Positions 41,026 through 49,388 of a stretch of DNA of 64,000 bases are shown here, one piece after another. The stretch's first letter is position 1. Each line of letters begins with the position of its first letter. The position numbers were made by a program, and so were the translations under genes. Under the pieces are notes generated by a model that saw only the letters and a list, made by a program, of their open reading frames with translations, searched no databases and was not told where the DNA came from. The DNA lies in the NCBI RefSeq assembly GCF_900091475.1, contig NZ_FMIB01000002.1:3286001-3350000 (forward strand), in the 5' to 3' direction. The stretch comes from Micromonospora chersina. GTDB taxonomy: Bacteria; Actinomycetota; Actinomycetes; Mycobacteriales; Micromonosporaceae.

Positions 41026-42171
41026 TCAGGAACGCGCACGGCTCCACGCGGCGATGTGCACCTCGGCGCTGGACTCCCACGTGAACTCCTTGGCCCGGTC
41101 GAAGCCGGCTTTGGCCAGCGACAGCCGGCGCTGCTCGTCGTCGAGCAGGGCGGTCAGGTCGGTGGCGATCTGGTCCGGGTCCTCGCTCGTGTACGCCACG
41201 GCGTCGCCGCCCACCTCGGGCAGGGACAGCCGCGGGGTGGTGAGCACCGGCGCCGCGCACGCCATGGCCTCCAGGATGGGCAGGCCGAAGCCCTCGCCGT
41301 AGGACGGGTAGGCGGCGACCAGGGCGCCACCGAGGAAGCCGGGCAGGTCGCCGTAGCGCAGGTAGCCGGGGCGGAGCAGGCGCAGGTGCGACGGCACCTC
41401 GGCCACGGCGCGGTCGATGTCGTCGTCGTGCCCCTGACCGCCGGCGATGACCAGCGCGGGCGGGTTCTCCCGGTCGGCCACCGCGCGGGCCCAGCCGCGG
41501 ATCAGGTTGGGGACGTTCTTGCGCGGCTCCTTGGCCCCGAGGAACGCCACGTAGCTGCTGCTGCCCAACCCGAGGCGGGCCCGGACGCGGGCCTTCTCCT
41601 CCTCGCTCGGCGCGTGGAAGGCGGCCTGGTCGACGCCGTGGTAGGCCACGTCGATCCGGGTCGGGTCGGCGTCCAGCAGGCGGATCAGCTCGTCACGGGT
41701 GGCCTTGCTCGGCACGATCACCCGGTTGGCGCGGCGCAGCGAGGTCTTGATCGCGCTGCGGAAGAAGGTGCGACGCGACTTGTCGTAGTGCTCCGGCTCG
41801 GTGAAGAAGGTCGCGTCGTGCACGGTGACCGTGACCGGGCAGCCGGCCCGCAGCGGGCAGGTGTAGAAGGGCGAGTGCAGCACCTCGGCGCCGACCTGCT
41901 GGGCCAGCAGCGGCAGGCCGGTCTGCTCCCAGGCGAGCCGGGCGGGCCGGTGCGCGACGGCCGCCGGGGCGGGGATCACCTCGGCGCCGGGCAGCATCCG
42001 GGTGTAGCGCTCCAGGTCGGTGCGGAGGCTCACCACGGCCAGGTCGACGCCGGAGCCGCAGACCCGGCCGAGGGCACCGAGCAGGCCGTCGACGTATCTA
42101 CCGACGCCGCCGCGATCGGCGGGGACACTCGTGGCGTCGATGAGCACGCGGGGCGGGCGGCCGGCGGTCAC
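41026..42171 (-). CDS. GT4-type glycosyltransferase
   Basis: 381-residue GT-B-fold glycosyltransferase. N-terminal RVLIDATSVPADRGGVGRYV and VHDATFFTEPEHYD, inter-domain VIVPSKATRDELIRLL, and the donor-binding motif YPSYGEGFGLPILEAMACAA with the E-x7-E pattern characteristic of GT4. The donor is likely GDP-mannose given the manC gene 60 bp downstream; the acceptor is unknown. GTG start chosen at the first family-like sequence (TAGRPPRVLID). It is divergent from the TIGR03089 gene. Confidence 0.88.
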   Translation of the reverse strand: MTAGRPPRVLIDATSVPADRGGVGRYVDGLLGALGRVCGSGVDLAVVSLRTDLERYTRMLPGAEVIPAPAAVAHRPARLAWEQTGLPLLAQQVGAEVLHSPFYTCPLRAGCPVTVTVHDATFFTEPEHYDKSRRTFFRSAIKTSLRRANRVIVPSKATRDELIRLLDADPTRIDVAYHGVDQAAFHAPSEEEKARVRARLGLGSSSYVAFLGAKEPRKNVPNLIRGWARAVADRENPPALVIAGGQGHDDDIDRAVAEVPSHLRLLRPGYLRYGDLPGFLGGALVAAYPSYGEGFGLPILEAMACAAPVLTTPRLSLPEVGGDAVAYTSEDPDQIATDLTALLDDEQRRLSLAKAGFDRAKEFTWESSAEVHIAAWSRARS

Positions 42172-42291
42172 GGGGCGACTCCTCAGGCTGGCGCGTCTGT
42201 GGGGAACAACACTGTCGGCAAGCCTACGCCGGGCCGGGTGCCCGACGCTGACTGCGACCCGACGGTACGCCGACTTGTCGTTGTCATCGAG

Positions 42292-42310
42292 TACGCGCCC
42301 CGGGCGCGTA
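42292..42310. promoter_or_regulatory. Palindrome just upstream of the TIGR03089 gene
   Basis: TACGCGCCC-C-GGGCGCGTA, a perfect inverted repeat with 9-bp arms and a single central base, ending 12 bp before the ATG at 42323, in the 151-bp divergent region. Candidate operator, or a 5'-leader hairpin. Confidence 0.5.
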
Positions 42311-42322
42311 TCGTTCGCGCCG

Positions 42323-43012
42323 ATGGCCGACAACATTGCCCGGGTGTTCGCCGACGCGATCGCGAGCGACCCCGCCCGCCCTCTGCTGACCTGGTACGAC
42401 GACGCCACCGGCGAGCGCACCGAACTGTCCGGCGCGACGCTGGCGAACTGGGTGGCCAAGACGGCCAACCTGCTCGTCGACGAGGTCGCCCTCGCCCCCG
42501 GCGACACGGCCGCCGTGCTGCTGCCGCCGCACTGGCAGACCGCCGCCGTGCTGCTCGGCTGCTGGTCGGCGAAGCTGACCGTGGCCGAGGCCCCGGGCGA
42601 CGTGGACGTGCTCTTCGCGGCCGCCGGCCGGGTCGACGAGGCGGGCGCCTGGCCGGCCGGCGAGCGGTACGCGCTGGCCCTCGACCCGTTCGCGCTGCCG
42701 ATGCGGGAGGTGCCGGCCGGCTTCGCCGACTTCGTGTCGGCGGTGCGCGGTCACGGCGACCACTTCACCCCGTACCCCGAAGCTGGTGCGGGGGACGCGG
42801 CGCTGCTGGCCCGCGCGGAGGCCCGGGCCGCGGAGCTCTGCCTGACCCCCGGCGACCGCCTCCTGGTCGACGTGACGGCGCACGCCGACCCGGTCGACTG
42901 GCTCCTCGCCCCGTTGACGGCCGCCACCACAGTGGTCGCCTGCGCAAACCTAGACCCGACAGTCCTGGACTCCCGCACAGCAACGGAAAAGGTCACCCGA
43001 GCCCTGACCTGA
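42323..43012 (+). CDS. TIGR03089 family protein
   Basis: 229 residues, matching an actinobacterial family that resembles the N-terminal part of acyl-CoA synthetases (AMP-binding fold): ARVFADAIASDPARPLLTWY, LANWVAKTANLLVDEVALAP, GDTAAVLLPPHWQTAAVLLG. The nucleotide-binding P-loop and the C-terminal domain of true ligases are absent, so it is unlikely to be an adenylating enzyme by itself. A locus partner of fbiA/fbiB-manC in actinobacteria. ATG is downstream of the 19-bp palindrome. The stop is 9 bp from the convergent acetoacetyl-CoA synthetase stop. Confidence 0.85.
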   Translation: MADNIARVFADAIASDPARPLLTWYDDATGERTELSGATLANWVAKTANLLVDEVALAPGDTAAVLLPPHWQTAAVLLGCWSAKLTVAEAPGDVDVLFAAAGRVDEAGAWPAGERYALALDPFALPMREVPAGFADFVSAVRGHGDHFTPYPEAGAGDAALLARAEARAAELCLTPGDRLLVDVTAHADPVDWLLAPLTAATTVVACANLDPTVLDSRTATEKVTRALT

Positions 43013-43020
43013 CGCGGGGG

Positions 43021-45009
43021 TCAGGCCCGGGTCGGGTTCTCCGCGTCGGCGCGGCGTTGGGCGAAGGCGGCGAATGCCGTCAGGGACTCCGGGTTGGCCA
43101 GCGCGCCCTTGGCCGCGGCGTTGTCCACCGGGGTGCCGGTCAGGATCTTCTTCACCGGGACCTCCAGCTTCTTCGCGCTCAGGGTGCGCGGGACGGCCCG
43201 GACCTGGTGGATCTCGTCGGGGACGTGCCGCGGCGACAGCGCGGTACGCAGCTCCCGGCAGATCCTGCGCCGCAGCTCGTCGTCCAGCTCCAGCCCCTCG
43301 GCGAGCACCACGAAGAGGAGCAGCTCGCCGGCCCCGCCCTCGTCGTCCTCCAGGTGCACCACGACCGAGTCGACCACCTCGTCGAGCCCCTCGACCACCG
43401 AGTAGAACTCGGCCGTGCCGAGCCGGACGCCGCCCCGGTTGAGGGTGGCGTCGGAGCGGCCCGTGATCACGCAACCGCCACGCTCGTTGATGGTGATCCA
43501 GTCGCCGTGCCGCCAGACCCCCGGGTAGACCTCGAAGTACGCCTCCCGGTAGCGGGAGCCGTCGGTGTCGTTCCAGAAGCCGACCGGCATGCTCGGCATC
43601 GGCTCGGTGATCACCAGCTCGCCGAGCTGGCCGATCACCGGCGTGCCGTCGGCCGAGCGGGCCTCCACCTTCGCGCCGAGCGCCCGGCAGGTGATCTCCC
43701 CGGCGTGCACCGGCAGCAGCGGCACGCCGCCGACGAAGCCGGTGCAGACGTCCGTGCCGCCGGAGAGCGACTGGAGCTGGAGGCGGTCGCCGACGTTCTC
43801 GTAGACCCAGGTGAAGCCCTCGACGGGCAGCGGGGCGCCGGTCGAGCCCACCCCGCGCAGCGCGGACAGGTCGGCGCTCTCCTTCGGGACCAGCCCGGCC
43901 TTGCGGCAGGCCAGCAGGAACGGCGCCGAGGTGCCGAAGTAGGTGGTGCCGGTCTCCGCCGCCAGCCGCCAGAGCGCGCCCAGGTCGGGGTGGCCCGGGT
44001 TGCCGTCGAAGAGCACGATCGCCGCGCCCACCGCCGGCCCGGAGACCAGGAAGTTCCACATCATCCAGCCGGTGGTGGTGAACCAGAAGAACCTGTCGGC
44101 CGGGCCCAGGTCGTGGTGCAGGGCCAGCATCTTCAGGTGCTCCAGCAGGATGCCGCCGTGGCCGTGCACGATCGGCTTGGGCAGCCCCGTGGTGCCGGAG
44201 GAGTAGAGCACGTAGAGCGGGTGGTCGAAGGGCACCGGGGTGAAGGCCAGCGGCTCGTCGGTCTCCGCCGCCAGCTCGCCCCAGGACAGCGCGCCCTCGG
44301 GCGGGGCGCCGGCCGGGTCGAGGTACGCGATGCCGACGGTGTGCCGCAGCGACGGCAGGGCGGCCCGGATGGCGGCCACCTCGGCGCGCCTGTCGACCGG
44401 CTTGTCGCCGTAGCGGTAGCCGTCGACCGCCACGAGCACCGTGGGCTCGATCTGCTGCCAGCGGTCGGTGACGCTGCGGGTGCCGAACTCGGGCGCGCAC
44501 GAGGAGAAGATCGCGCCGAGGCTGGCCGTGGCGAGCAGCAGGACGTAGGTCTCCGGGATGTTCGGCGCGTACGCCGCCACCCGGTCGCCCTTCCCCACGC
44601 CGAGCCGGCGCAGGCCGGCCGCCACCCGGCGGACCTGCTCGCGCAGCTGCGCGGCGGTCAGCGTCTCCGGCGCGCGGGTCTGCCCGTGCGCGATCACCAC
44701 CGGGTCGGCATCGCCCCGGCCCGGCATCCGCAGCACGTTCTCGGCGTAGTTGAGGGTCGCGCCGGGGAACCAGCGGGTGCCGGGCATGGTCCGGTCGGTG
44801 AGCGTGGCGGTCGGCGGGGTGTGCGCGACCACGTCGAAGTAGTCCCAGACCGACCGCCAGAAGGCGGGCAGGTCGGTCACCGACCACTGCCACAGCGCGT
44901 CGTAGTCGGCGAACTCCAGCCCCCGGTGCTCGGCCAGCCAGCGCAGGTAGTCACCGATCCGGGACCGCTCACGCACGTCGGCCGGCGGCGTCCACAGCAC
45001 GTCACCCAC
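43021..45009 (-). CDS. Acetoacetate--CoA ligase
   Basis: 662-residue adenylate-forming ligase converting acetoacetate, ATP and CoA to acetoacetyl-CoA. It has an N-terminal AACS domain, SSCAPEFGTRSVTDRWQQIE, P-loop LYSSGTTGLPKPIVHGHGG, FFWFTTTGWMMWNFLVSG, YGFVGG-like GTDVCTGFVGG and the C-terminal GRSDATLNRGGVRLGTAEFY. The length fits AACS (about 650) rather than acetyl-CoA synthetase. I chose the GTG at 45009 with GGGAGGG upstream; a longer frame starts at 45063. It is the only ketone-body/acyl gene here besides the acyl-CoA dehydrogenase and thioesterase nearby. Confidence 0.92.
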   Translation of the reverse strand: MGDVLWTPPADVRERSRIGDYLRWLAEHRGLEFADYDALWQWSVTDLPAFWRSVWDYFDVVAHTPPTATLTDRTMPGTRWFPGATLNYAENVLRMPGRGDADPVVIAHGQTRAPETLTAAQLREQVRRVAAGLRRLGVGKGDRVAAYAPNIPETYVLLLATASLGAIFSSCAPEFGTRSVTDRWQQIEPTVLVAVDGYRYGDKPVDRRAEVAAIRAALPSLRHTVGIAYLDPAGAPPEGALSWGELAAETDEPLAFTPVPFDHPLYVLYSSGTTGLPKPIVHGHGGILLEHLKMLALHHDLGPADRFFWFTTTGWMMWNFLVSGPAVGAAIVLFDGNPGHPDLGALWRLAAETGTTYFGTSAPFLLACRKAGLVPKESADLSALRGVGSTGAPLPVEGFTWVYENVGDRLQLQSLSGGTDVCTGFVGGVPLLPVHAGEITCRALGAKVEARSADGTPVIGQLGELVITEPMPSMPVGFWNDTDGSRYREAYFEVYPGVWRHGDWITINERGGCVITGRSDATLNRGGVRLGTAEFYSVVEGLDEVVDSVVVHLEDDEGGAGELLLFVVLAEGLELDDELRRRICRELRTALSPRHVPDEIHQVRAVPRTLSAKKLEVPVKKILTGTPVDNAAAKGALANPESLTAFAAFAQRRADAENPTRA

Positions 45010-45117
45010 TGTTCCACCCTCCCTGAGGCCCGTCACGACACTGTGCATGGGCCGTGGCGCCATCTTGCCCTACCTCGCGAGGCCATTCTCCGCACCGGGT
45101 GCCGGTGAGGGGGCGTG

Positions 45118-45157
45118 GCCGGCCCACACGCCCGGGCCGCGGGGTGTGTGGGCCGGC
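45118..45157. terminator. Terminator hairpin after the thioesterase gene
   Basis: 16-bp inverted repeat with one mismatch: GCCGGCCCACACGCCC (45118-45133) and GGGTGTGTGGGCCGGC (45142-45157), loop 8 nt, 5 bp beyond the minus-strand stop at 45163. Confidence 0.7.
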
Positions 45158-45162
45158 TTCCG

Positions 45163-45678
45163 TCAGCCGGCGCGGTGGGCCTGGATGGCGCGGCGGCGGG
45201 CCAGCCGGTGGGCCCGGCGGATCTCCGCCTCCCGGTAGCGCCGCTCGTCCTCCGCCGTCTCCGGCAGCACCGGCCGCACCGGGCGCGGCGCGCCGCCCAC
45301 GTCCACCCCCACGAAGACCAGGTACGCCGTGGCGACCCGGACCGGCTCGTCCTCGGCCGAGTCCCAGCGCTCGGCGACCACCTTCACCCCGACCTCCATC
45401 GAGGTGTTGCCGGTCCAGTTGACCTGGGCGTGCGCGTGCACCAGGTCGCCGACCCGGACCGGCTCGGAGAAGACGATCTCGTCGATCGAGGCGGTCACCG
45501 CGGTGCCCCCGCTGTGCCGGGCCGCCGCCGCCCCGGCGACGTCGTCGACGAACTTCATCAGTACCCCACCGTGCACGGTCCCGTACAGATTGACATCGAC
45601 AGCGGTCATGATGCGACTCAGCGTGACGCGCGAGTACGAGGTCGGCTTGCCCTGCGGGGCGGAGGGGTGATCTGTCAT
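45163..45678 (-). CDS. Hotdog-fold acyl-CoA thioesterase
   Basis: 171 residues of the BFIT/BACH-type thioesterase family. The hotdog motif is NLYGTVHGGVLMKFVDDVAG, with DEIVFSEPVRVGDLVHAHAQ and YLVFVGVD. Catalysis in this family uses the Asp/Gly region of the central helix (here FVDDVAG). The C-terminal ~35 residues are basic (RRAHRLARRRAIQAHRAG), unusual for the family and possibly an RNA or nucleotide contact. It is divergent from the membrane protein at 45702 (23-bp gap) and probably acts on a medium or long acyl-CoA. Confidence 0.9.
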   Translation of the reverse strand: MTDHPSAPQGKPTSYSRVTLSRIMTAVDVNLYGTVHGGVLMKFVDDVAGAAAARHSGGTAVTASIDEIVFSEPVRVGDLVHAHAQVNWTGNTSMEVGVKVVAERWDSAEDEPVRVATAYLVFVGVDVGGAPRPVRPVLPETAEDERRYREAEIRRAHRLARRRAIQAHRAG

Positions 45679-45701
45679 GCCGAAAACGGTACGGTGCGCG
45701 G

Positions 45702-46361
45702 ATGCGACATCTCTGGAGCTTCCTCGCCGGGTTGGTGGTGGCGCCCGTCACCTGGGTGCTCGTCACGCTCGGTCAGGACGGATCTGAGCGCACCGTGCAC
45801 CGCTGGGTGGAGATCGGTACGTACAGCACGCCCAACCTGATCGAGCCGGCCGTCTACCTGGGCGTCGCCGGCATCCTGCTCGGCCTGCTCGGCACGCTGC
45901 GCTTCTCGCCACTCGGCCCGGCCGTGGCCGGGCTGCTGCTCGCGGTCCCGTACCTCGGGCTGTTCGTCGCGCCCTTCAGCGTGCGGGACCGGATCCCCGA
46001 GAGCTGGAAGATGCTCGGGGACCCGCTGCCGCTGCGCCACCCCCTGGAGAACGGCACGCTGTTCCTGATCGGCGTGCTGCTGCTGATGGCCGTGTTCAGC
46101 GGCCAGCGCTGGCGGCAGCGGCCGCGCGGGGCGGCGGCCGAGGCGGAGCTGACCCCGGCCGACAAGCCGGTCGAGCACAACCCCTCGCTCGGCGACTGGC
46201 CCCCGACGGGCCCGAATAAGGAGGGCGACCCGGCTCCGCTCACGCTGGCCTACCCCGACACCCCCACCGAACCCCTGCCCCGCCGCTCCGGCGGCGAGTC
46301 GCCGTGGTCCGCGCCTCCGCGCGCGACCACCCGGCCGGAGGGCACCACCGAGACCCGTTGA
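45702..46361 (+). CDS. Small integral membrane protein with Pro-rich tail
   Basis: 219 residues, not assigned. Four transmembrane segments: FLAGLVVAPVTWVLVTLG, YLGVAGILLGLLGTLRFS, PLGPAVAGLLLAVPYLGLFV and LFLIGVLLLMAVFSG. The C-terminal 75 residues are hydrophilic and Pro-rich. Conserved-looking charged residues flank the first helix. It shares a promoter region with the thioesterase gene. A perfect terminator starts 6 bp past the stop. Function unknown. Confidence 0.8.
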   Translation: MRHLWSFLAGLVVAPVTWVLVTLGQDGSERTVHRWVEIGTYSTPNLIEPAVYLGVAGILLGLLGTLRFSPLGPAVAGLLLAVPYLGLFVAPFSVRDRIPESWKMLGDPLPLRHPLENGTLFLIGVLLLMAVFSGQRWRQRPRGAAAEAELTPADKPVEHNPSLGDWPPTGPNKEGDPAPLTLAYPDTPTEPLPRRSGGESPWSAPPRATTRPEGTTETR

Positions 46362-46366
46362 CGACC

Positions 46367-46396
46367 GCGGGCGGGCCGGTCACCCGGCCCGCCCGC
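46367..46396. terminator. Bidirectional terminator
   Basis: Perfect 13-bp inverted repeat GCGGGCGGGCCGG / CCGGCCCGCCCGC with a 4-nt loop, between the convergent stops of the membrane protein (46361) and the acyl-CoA dehydrogenase (46418). Confidence 0.88.
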
Positions 46397-46417
46397 CCGA
46401 TCGTCGCCCCCGGAGGG

Positions 46418-47581
46418 TCAGCCCTTGAGCAGCTGGCGCGCCATGACGATGCGCTGCACCTGGTTGGTGCCCTCGTAGATCTGGGTGATCTTGGCGTCCC
46501 GCATCATCCGCTCGACCGGGTAGTCCCGGGTGTAGCCGTAGCCGCCGAGCAGCTGCACCGCGTCAGTGGTGATCTCCATGGCGGCGTCGGACGCGAAGCA
46601 CTTGGCCGCCGCGCCGAAGTAGGTCAGGTCGGCGTCGCCCCGCTCGGACTTGCCGGCGGCCGTGTAGGTGAGCTGGCGGGCCGCCTCCAGCTTCATGCCC
46701 ATGTCGGCGACCATGAACTGGATGCCCTGGAACTCGGCGACCGCCTTGCCGAACTGCTTGCGCTCCTGGATGTAGCCCTTGGCGTAGTCCAGCGCGCCCT
46801 GCGCGATGCCCACCGCCTGCGCGGCGATGGTGACCCGGGTGTGGTCCAGGGTCCGCATCGCGGTGGCGAAGCCGGTGCCCTCGGCGCCGATCATGCGGTC
46901 CGCCGGGATCCGGACGTTGTCGAAGTAGACCTCGCGGGTCGGCGAGCCCTTGATGCCCAGCTTCTTCTCCGGCGCGCCGAAGCTCACCCCGGCGTCGGAC
47001 TTCTCCACCACGAAGGCCGAGATGCCCTTCGAGCGCGCTGTGGGGTCCGTCACAGCGAAGACGGTGTAGTACTCCGAGACGCCCGCGTTGGTGATCCACC
47101 GCTTCACGCCGTTGAGCACCCAGTGGTCGCCGTCCCGGACCGCCTTGGTGGTCATCGAGGCGGCGTCGCTGCCCGCCTCCGGCTCGGAGAGGCAGTAGGA
47201 GAACATCGCGTCGCCGGCCGCCACCGGGGTCAGGTACTTCCGCTTCAGCTCCTCGGAGCCGGCCAGGATCAGCGGCATGGTGCCCAGCTTGTTCACGGCC
47301 GGGATCAGCGAGGACGAGGCGCAGGCGCGGGCCACCTCCTCGATCACGATGGCCGTGGCCAGCGCGTCCGCGCCGGCGCCGCCGTACTCGACGGGGATGT
47401 GCGGCGCGTGGAAGTCGGCGGCCCGCAGCGCGTCGTACGACGCCTTCGGGAACTCACCTGTCTCATCCGCCTCCGCGGCGTGCGGAGCGACCTTCGCCGC
47501 ACAGACCTCCCGGACCGCCTCCCGGATCGCGTCGTGCTCCTCCGGCAACCGGTAGACGTCGAACGACTGTTCTGCGGGCAT
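46418..47581 (-). CDS. Acyl-CoA dehydrogenase
   Basis: 387-residue FAD flavoprotein for alpha,beta-dehydrogenation of acyl-CoA. Seen: GTMPLILAGSEELKRKYL, MFSYCLSEPEAGSDAASMTT, WITNAGVSEYYTVFAVTD, and the C-terminal QLLGGYGYTRDYPVERMMRD with catalytic Glu region TQIYEGTNQVQR. Length is typical. It corresponds to the fadE25 (Rv3274c) position of the conserved block, upstream of purE/purK. GGGGAGG precedes the ATG. Confidence 0.93.
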   Translation of the reverse strand: MPAEQSFDVYRLPEEHDAIREAVREVCAAKVAPHAAEADETGEFPKASYDALRAADFHAPHIPVEYGGAGADALATAIVIEEVARACASSSLIPAVNKLGTMPLILAGSEELKRKYLTPVAAGDAMFSYCLSEPEAGSDAASMTTKAVRDGDHWVLNGVKRWITNAGVSEYYTVFAVTDPTARSKGISAFVVEKSDAGVSFGAPEKKLGIKGSPTREVYFDNVRIPADRMIGAEGTGFATAMRTLDHTRVTIAAQAVGIAQGALDYAKGYIQERKQFGKAVAEFQGIQFMVADMGMKLEAARQLTYTAAGKSERGDADLTYFGAAAKCFASDAAMEITTDAVQLLGGYGYTRDYPVERMMRDAKITQIYEGTNQVQRIVMARQLLKG

Positions 47582-47680
47582 GTCGGCCCTCCCCTTTCAC
47601 CGCTATCATGCGCAGTCTGTGACGCCCGGAGGCCGCCAACTGCCGCAGACTGAAGGATAGCCACCAGGGTTCGGCCGGAC

Positions 47681-47696
47681 CCTACCGGCGGGTAGG
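47681..47696. promoter_or_regulatory. Palindrome in the acyl-CoA dehydrogenase/UDP-glucose dehydrogenase divergent region
   Basis: CCTACC-GGCG-GGTAGG. A TAGGCT hexamer at its right end (47693-47698) could serve as a -10 toward the UDP-glucose dehydrogenase gene. Candidate operator only. Confidence 0.4.
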
Positions 47697-47829
47697 CTCG
47701 CGCACGAGCGGGGTCGACAGGCCACAACTACCCTCACACACGACGACACAGTTCCCTCGGTGCCGGCCCTGGCGCCCCAGCCGAACGCGACGCGAGGAAG
47801 CGCCGCCAGTGCGAGCGGAGAAGACAGGC

Positions 47830-49257
47830 GTGACGATCCCGTACCCGAACACCCAGCCGATGCCCGCCATCGCCGCGGTGACGCCGCCCTCGGGCGCGGC
47901 CCGACCCCGGGTGACCTTCCTGGGCACCGGCTACCTCGGCGCGACGTACGCCATCTGCTACGCCGAACTGGGCTACGAGGTGCTCGGCTTCGACGTCGAC
48001 GCGGACAAGATCGCGAAGCTGAACGCCGGCGAGGTGCCGATCCACGAGCCCGGCCTGGACGAGCTGCTCCGGCGCAACCTGGCCGCCGGCCGGCTCCGGT
48101 TCAGCACCGACATCCAGGAGACCGCCGACTTCGGCGACGTGCACTTCATCTGCGTCGGCACCCCGCAGCGCGCCGACGGGATGGGCGCCGACCTGTCGTA
48201 CGTCGAGGCGTCCGTGACGAGCCTCGCCCAGCACCTGAGCCGCAAGGCGCTGATCGTCGGCAAGTCCACCGTGCCGGTCGGCACCGCCGAGTGGGTCGAG
48301 CAGCTGGTGGGCAAGCACACCCCCGCCGACCTGGGCGTCGAGGTGGCCTGGAGCCCCGAGTTCCTCCAGGAGGGCTTCGCCGTCGACGACGTGCTGCGCC
48401 CCAACCGGATCGTGGTCGGGGTCAAGAGCGAGTGGGCCAACGGCATGCTCTACGCCGCCCACAAGGGCGTCTTCGACCTGGCCGCCACCGAGGACCGCGA
48501 GGTGCCGCTGGTCGTCACCGACTTCGCCACCGCCGAGCTGGTCAAGGTCGCCGCGAACGCCTTCCTGGCCACCAAGATCTCGTTCATCAACGCGATGGCC
48601 GAGGTCTGCGAGGCCGCCGGCGGCGACGTGACCCAGCTCGCCCGCTCGATCGGGTACGACCCCCGGATCGGCAACCGCTTCCTCCAGGCCGGCCTCGGCT
48701 TCGGCGGCGCCTGCCTGCCCAAGGACATCCGGGCCTTCCAGGCCCGCGCCCAGGAGCTGGGCGCCGGCGAGGCGCTGCGCTTCCTGCACGAGGTGGACCT
48801 GATCAACCTGCGCCGGCGCACCCGGGTCATCCAGCTCGCCGCCGACCTGCTCGGCCGCCGCTCCGGCCCGGCCGGCCCGGACCTCTCCGGCACCCGGATC
48901 GCCGTGCTCGGCGCCACCTTCAAGCCGAACACCGACGACGTCCGGGACGCCCCGGCCCTCGCCGTCGCGGCGCTGCTCGGCAAGGCCGGCGCCGACGTGC
49001 ACGTGTTCGACCCGCAGGGCGTCGAGAACGCCCGCCGGGCCGTGCCCGAGCTGACCTACGAGGCCACCATGAACGACGCCGTCCGCGGCGCCGACCTGGT
49101 CTGCGTCCTCACCGAGTGGGCCGAGTTCCGCAACGCCGACCCGGTCGCCCTGGGCGAGCTGGCCAACGGCCGCAAGGTAGTCGACGGCCGCAACTGCCTG
49201 GACTCCACACTGTGGACGCAGGCCGGGTGGGAGTACCGCGGCATGGGTCGCCCCTGA
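47830..49257 (+). CDS. UDP-glucose 6-dehydrogenase
   Basis: About 475 residues. NAD-dependent oxidation of UDP-glucose to UDP-glucuronate, a precursor for uronic-acid polymers. The N-terminal Rossmann fold is RVTFLGTGYLGATYAICYAE, followed by FDVDADKIAKLNAGEVPIHE, STVPVGTAEWVEQL and WSPEFLQEGFAV. The catalytic Cys is in GFGGACLPKDIRAF, and the C-terminal domain has LGATFKPNTDDVRDAPAL. I placed the start at the GTG at 47830 (TIPYPNTQP); a GTG at 47809 would add seven residues. It follows a 248-bp leader and ends before a textbook terminator. Confidence 0.93.
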   Translation: MTIPYPNTQPMPAIAAVTPPSGAARPRVTFLGTGYLGATYAICYAELGYEVLGFDVDADKIAKLNAGEVPIHEPGLDELLRRNLAAGRLRFSTDIQETADFGDVHFICVGTPQRADGMGADLSYVEASVTSLAQHLSRKALIVGKSTVPVGTAEWVEQLVGKHTPADLGVEVAWSPEFLQEGFAVDDVLRPNRIVVGVKSEWANGMLYAAHKGVFDLAATEDREVPLVVTDFATAELVKVAANAFLATKISFINAMAEVCEAAGGDVTQLARSIGYDPRIGNRFLQAGLGFGGACLPKDIRAFQARAQELGAGEALRFLHEVDLINLRRRTRVIQLAADLLGRRSGPAGPDLSGTRIAVLGATFKPNTDDVRDAPALAVAALLGKAGADVHVFDPQGVENARRAVPELTYEATMNDAVRGADLVCVLTEWAEFRNADPVALGELANGRKVVDGRNCLDSTLWTQAGWEYRGMGRP

Positions 49258-49272
49258 CCCCGTGAACCGTCG

Positions 49273-49317
49273 GCCGGCCGGCCGGGGACCCGATCCCCGG
49301 CCGGCCGGCTCTTTTTG
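49273..49317 (+). terminator. Rho-independent terminator after UDP-glucose dehydrogenase
   Basis: Perfect 16-bp stem GCCGGCCGGCCGGGGA / TCCCCGGCCGGCCGGC with a 5-nt loop, followed directly by TCTTTTTG. Confidence 0.95.
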
Positions 49318-49388
49318 TTGTCCGGAACGCGCCGGCAACTGTCGAAATCCGGGCCCGGTCAAGGCATGCTGCGACTGGGAGGTCCACC

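Noticed and set aside
41056..45108. Open plus-strand frame of about 1,350 codons
   Set aside because: It is antisense to the glycosyltransferase and acetoacetyl-CoA ligase, both of which have intact family motifs; the frame itself is low-complexity.
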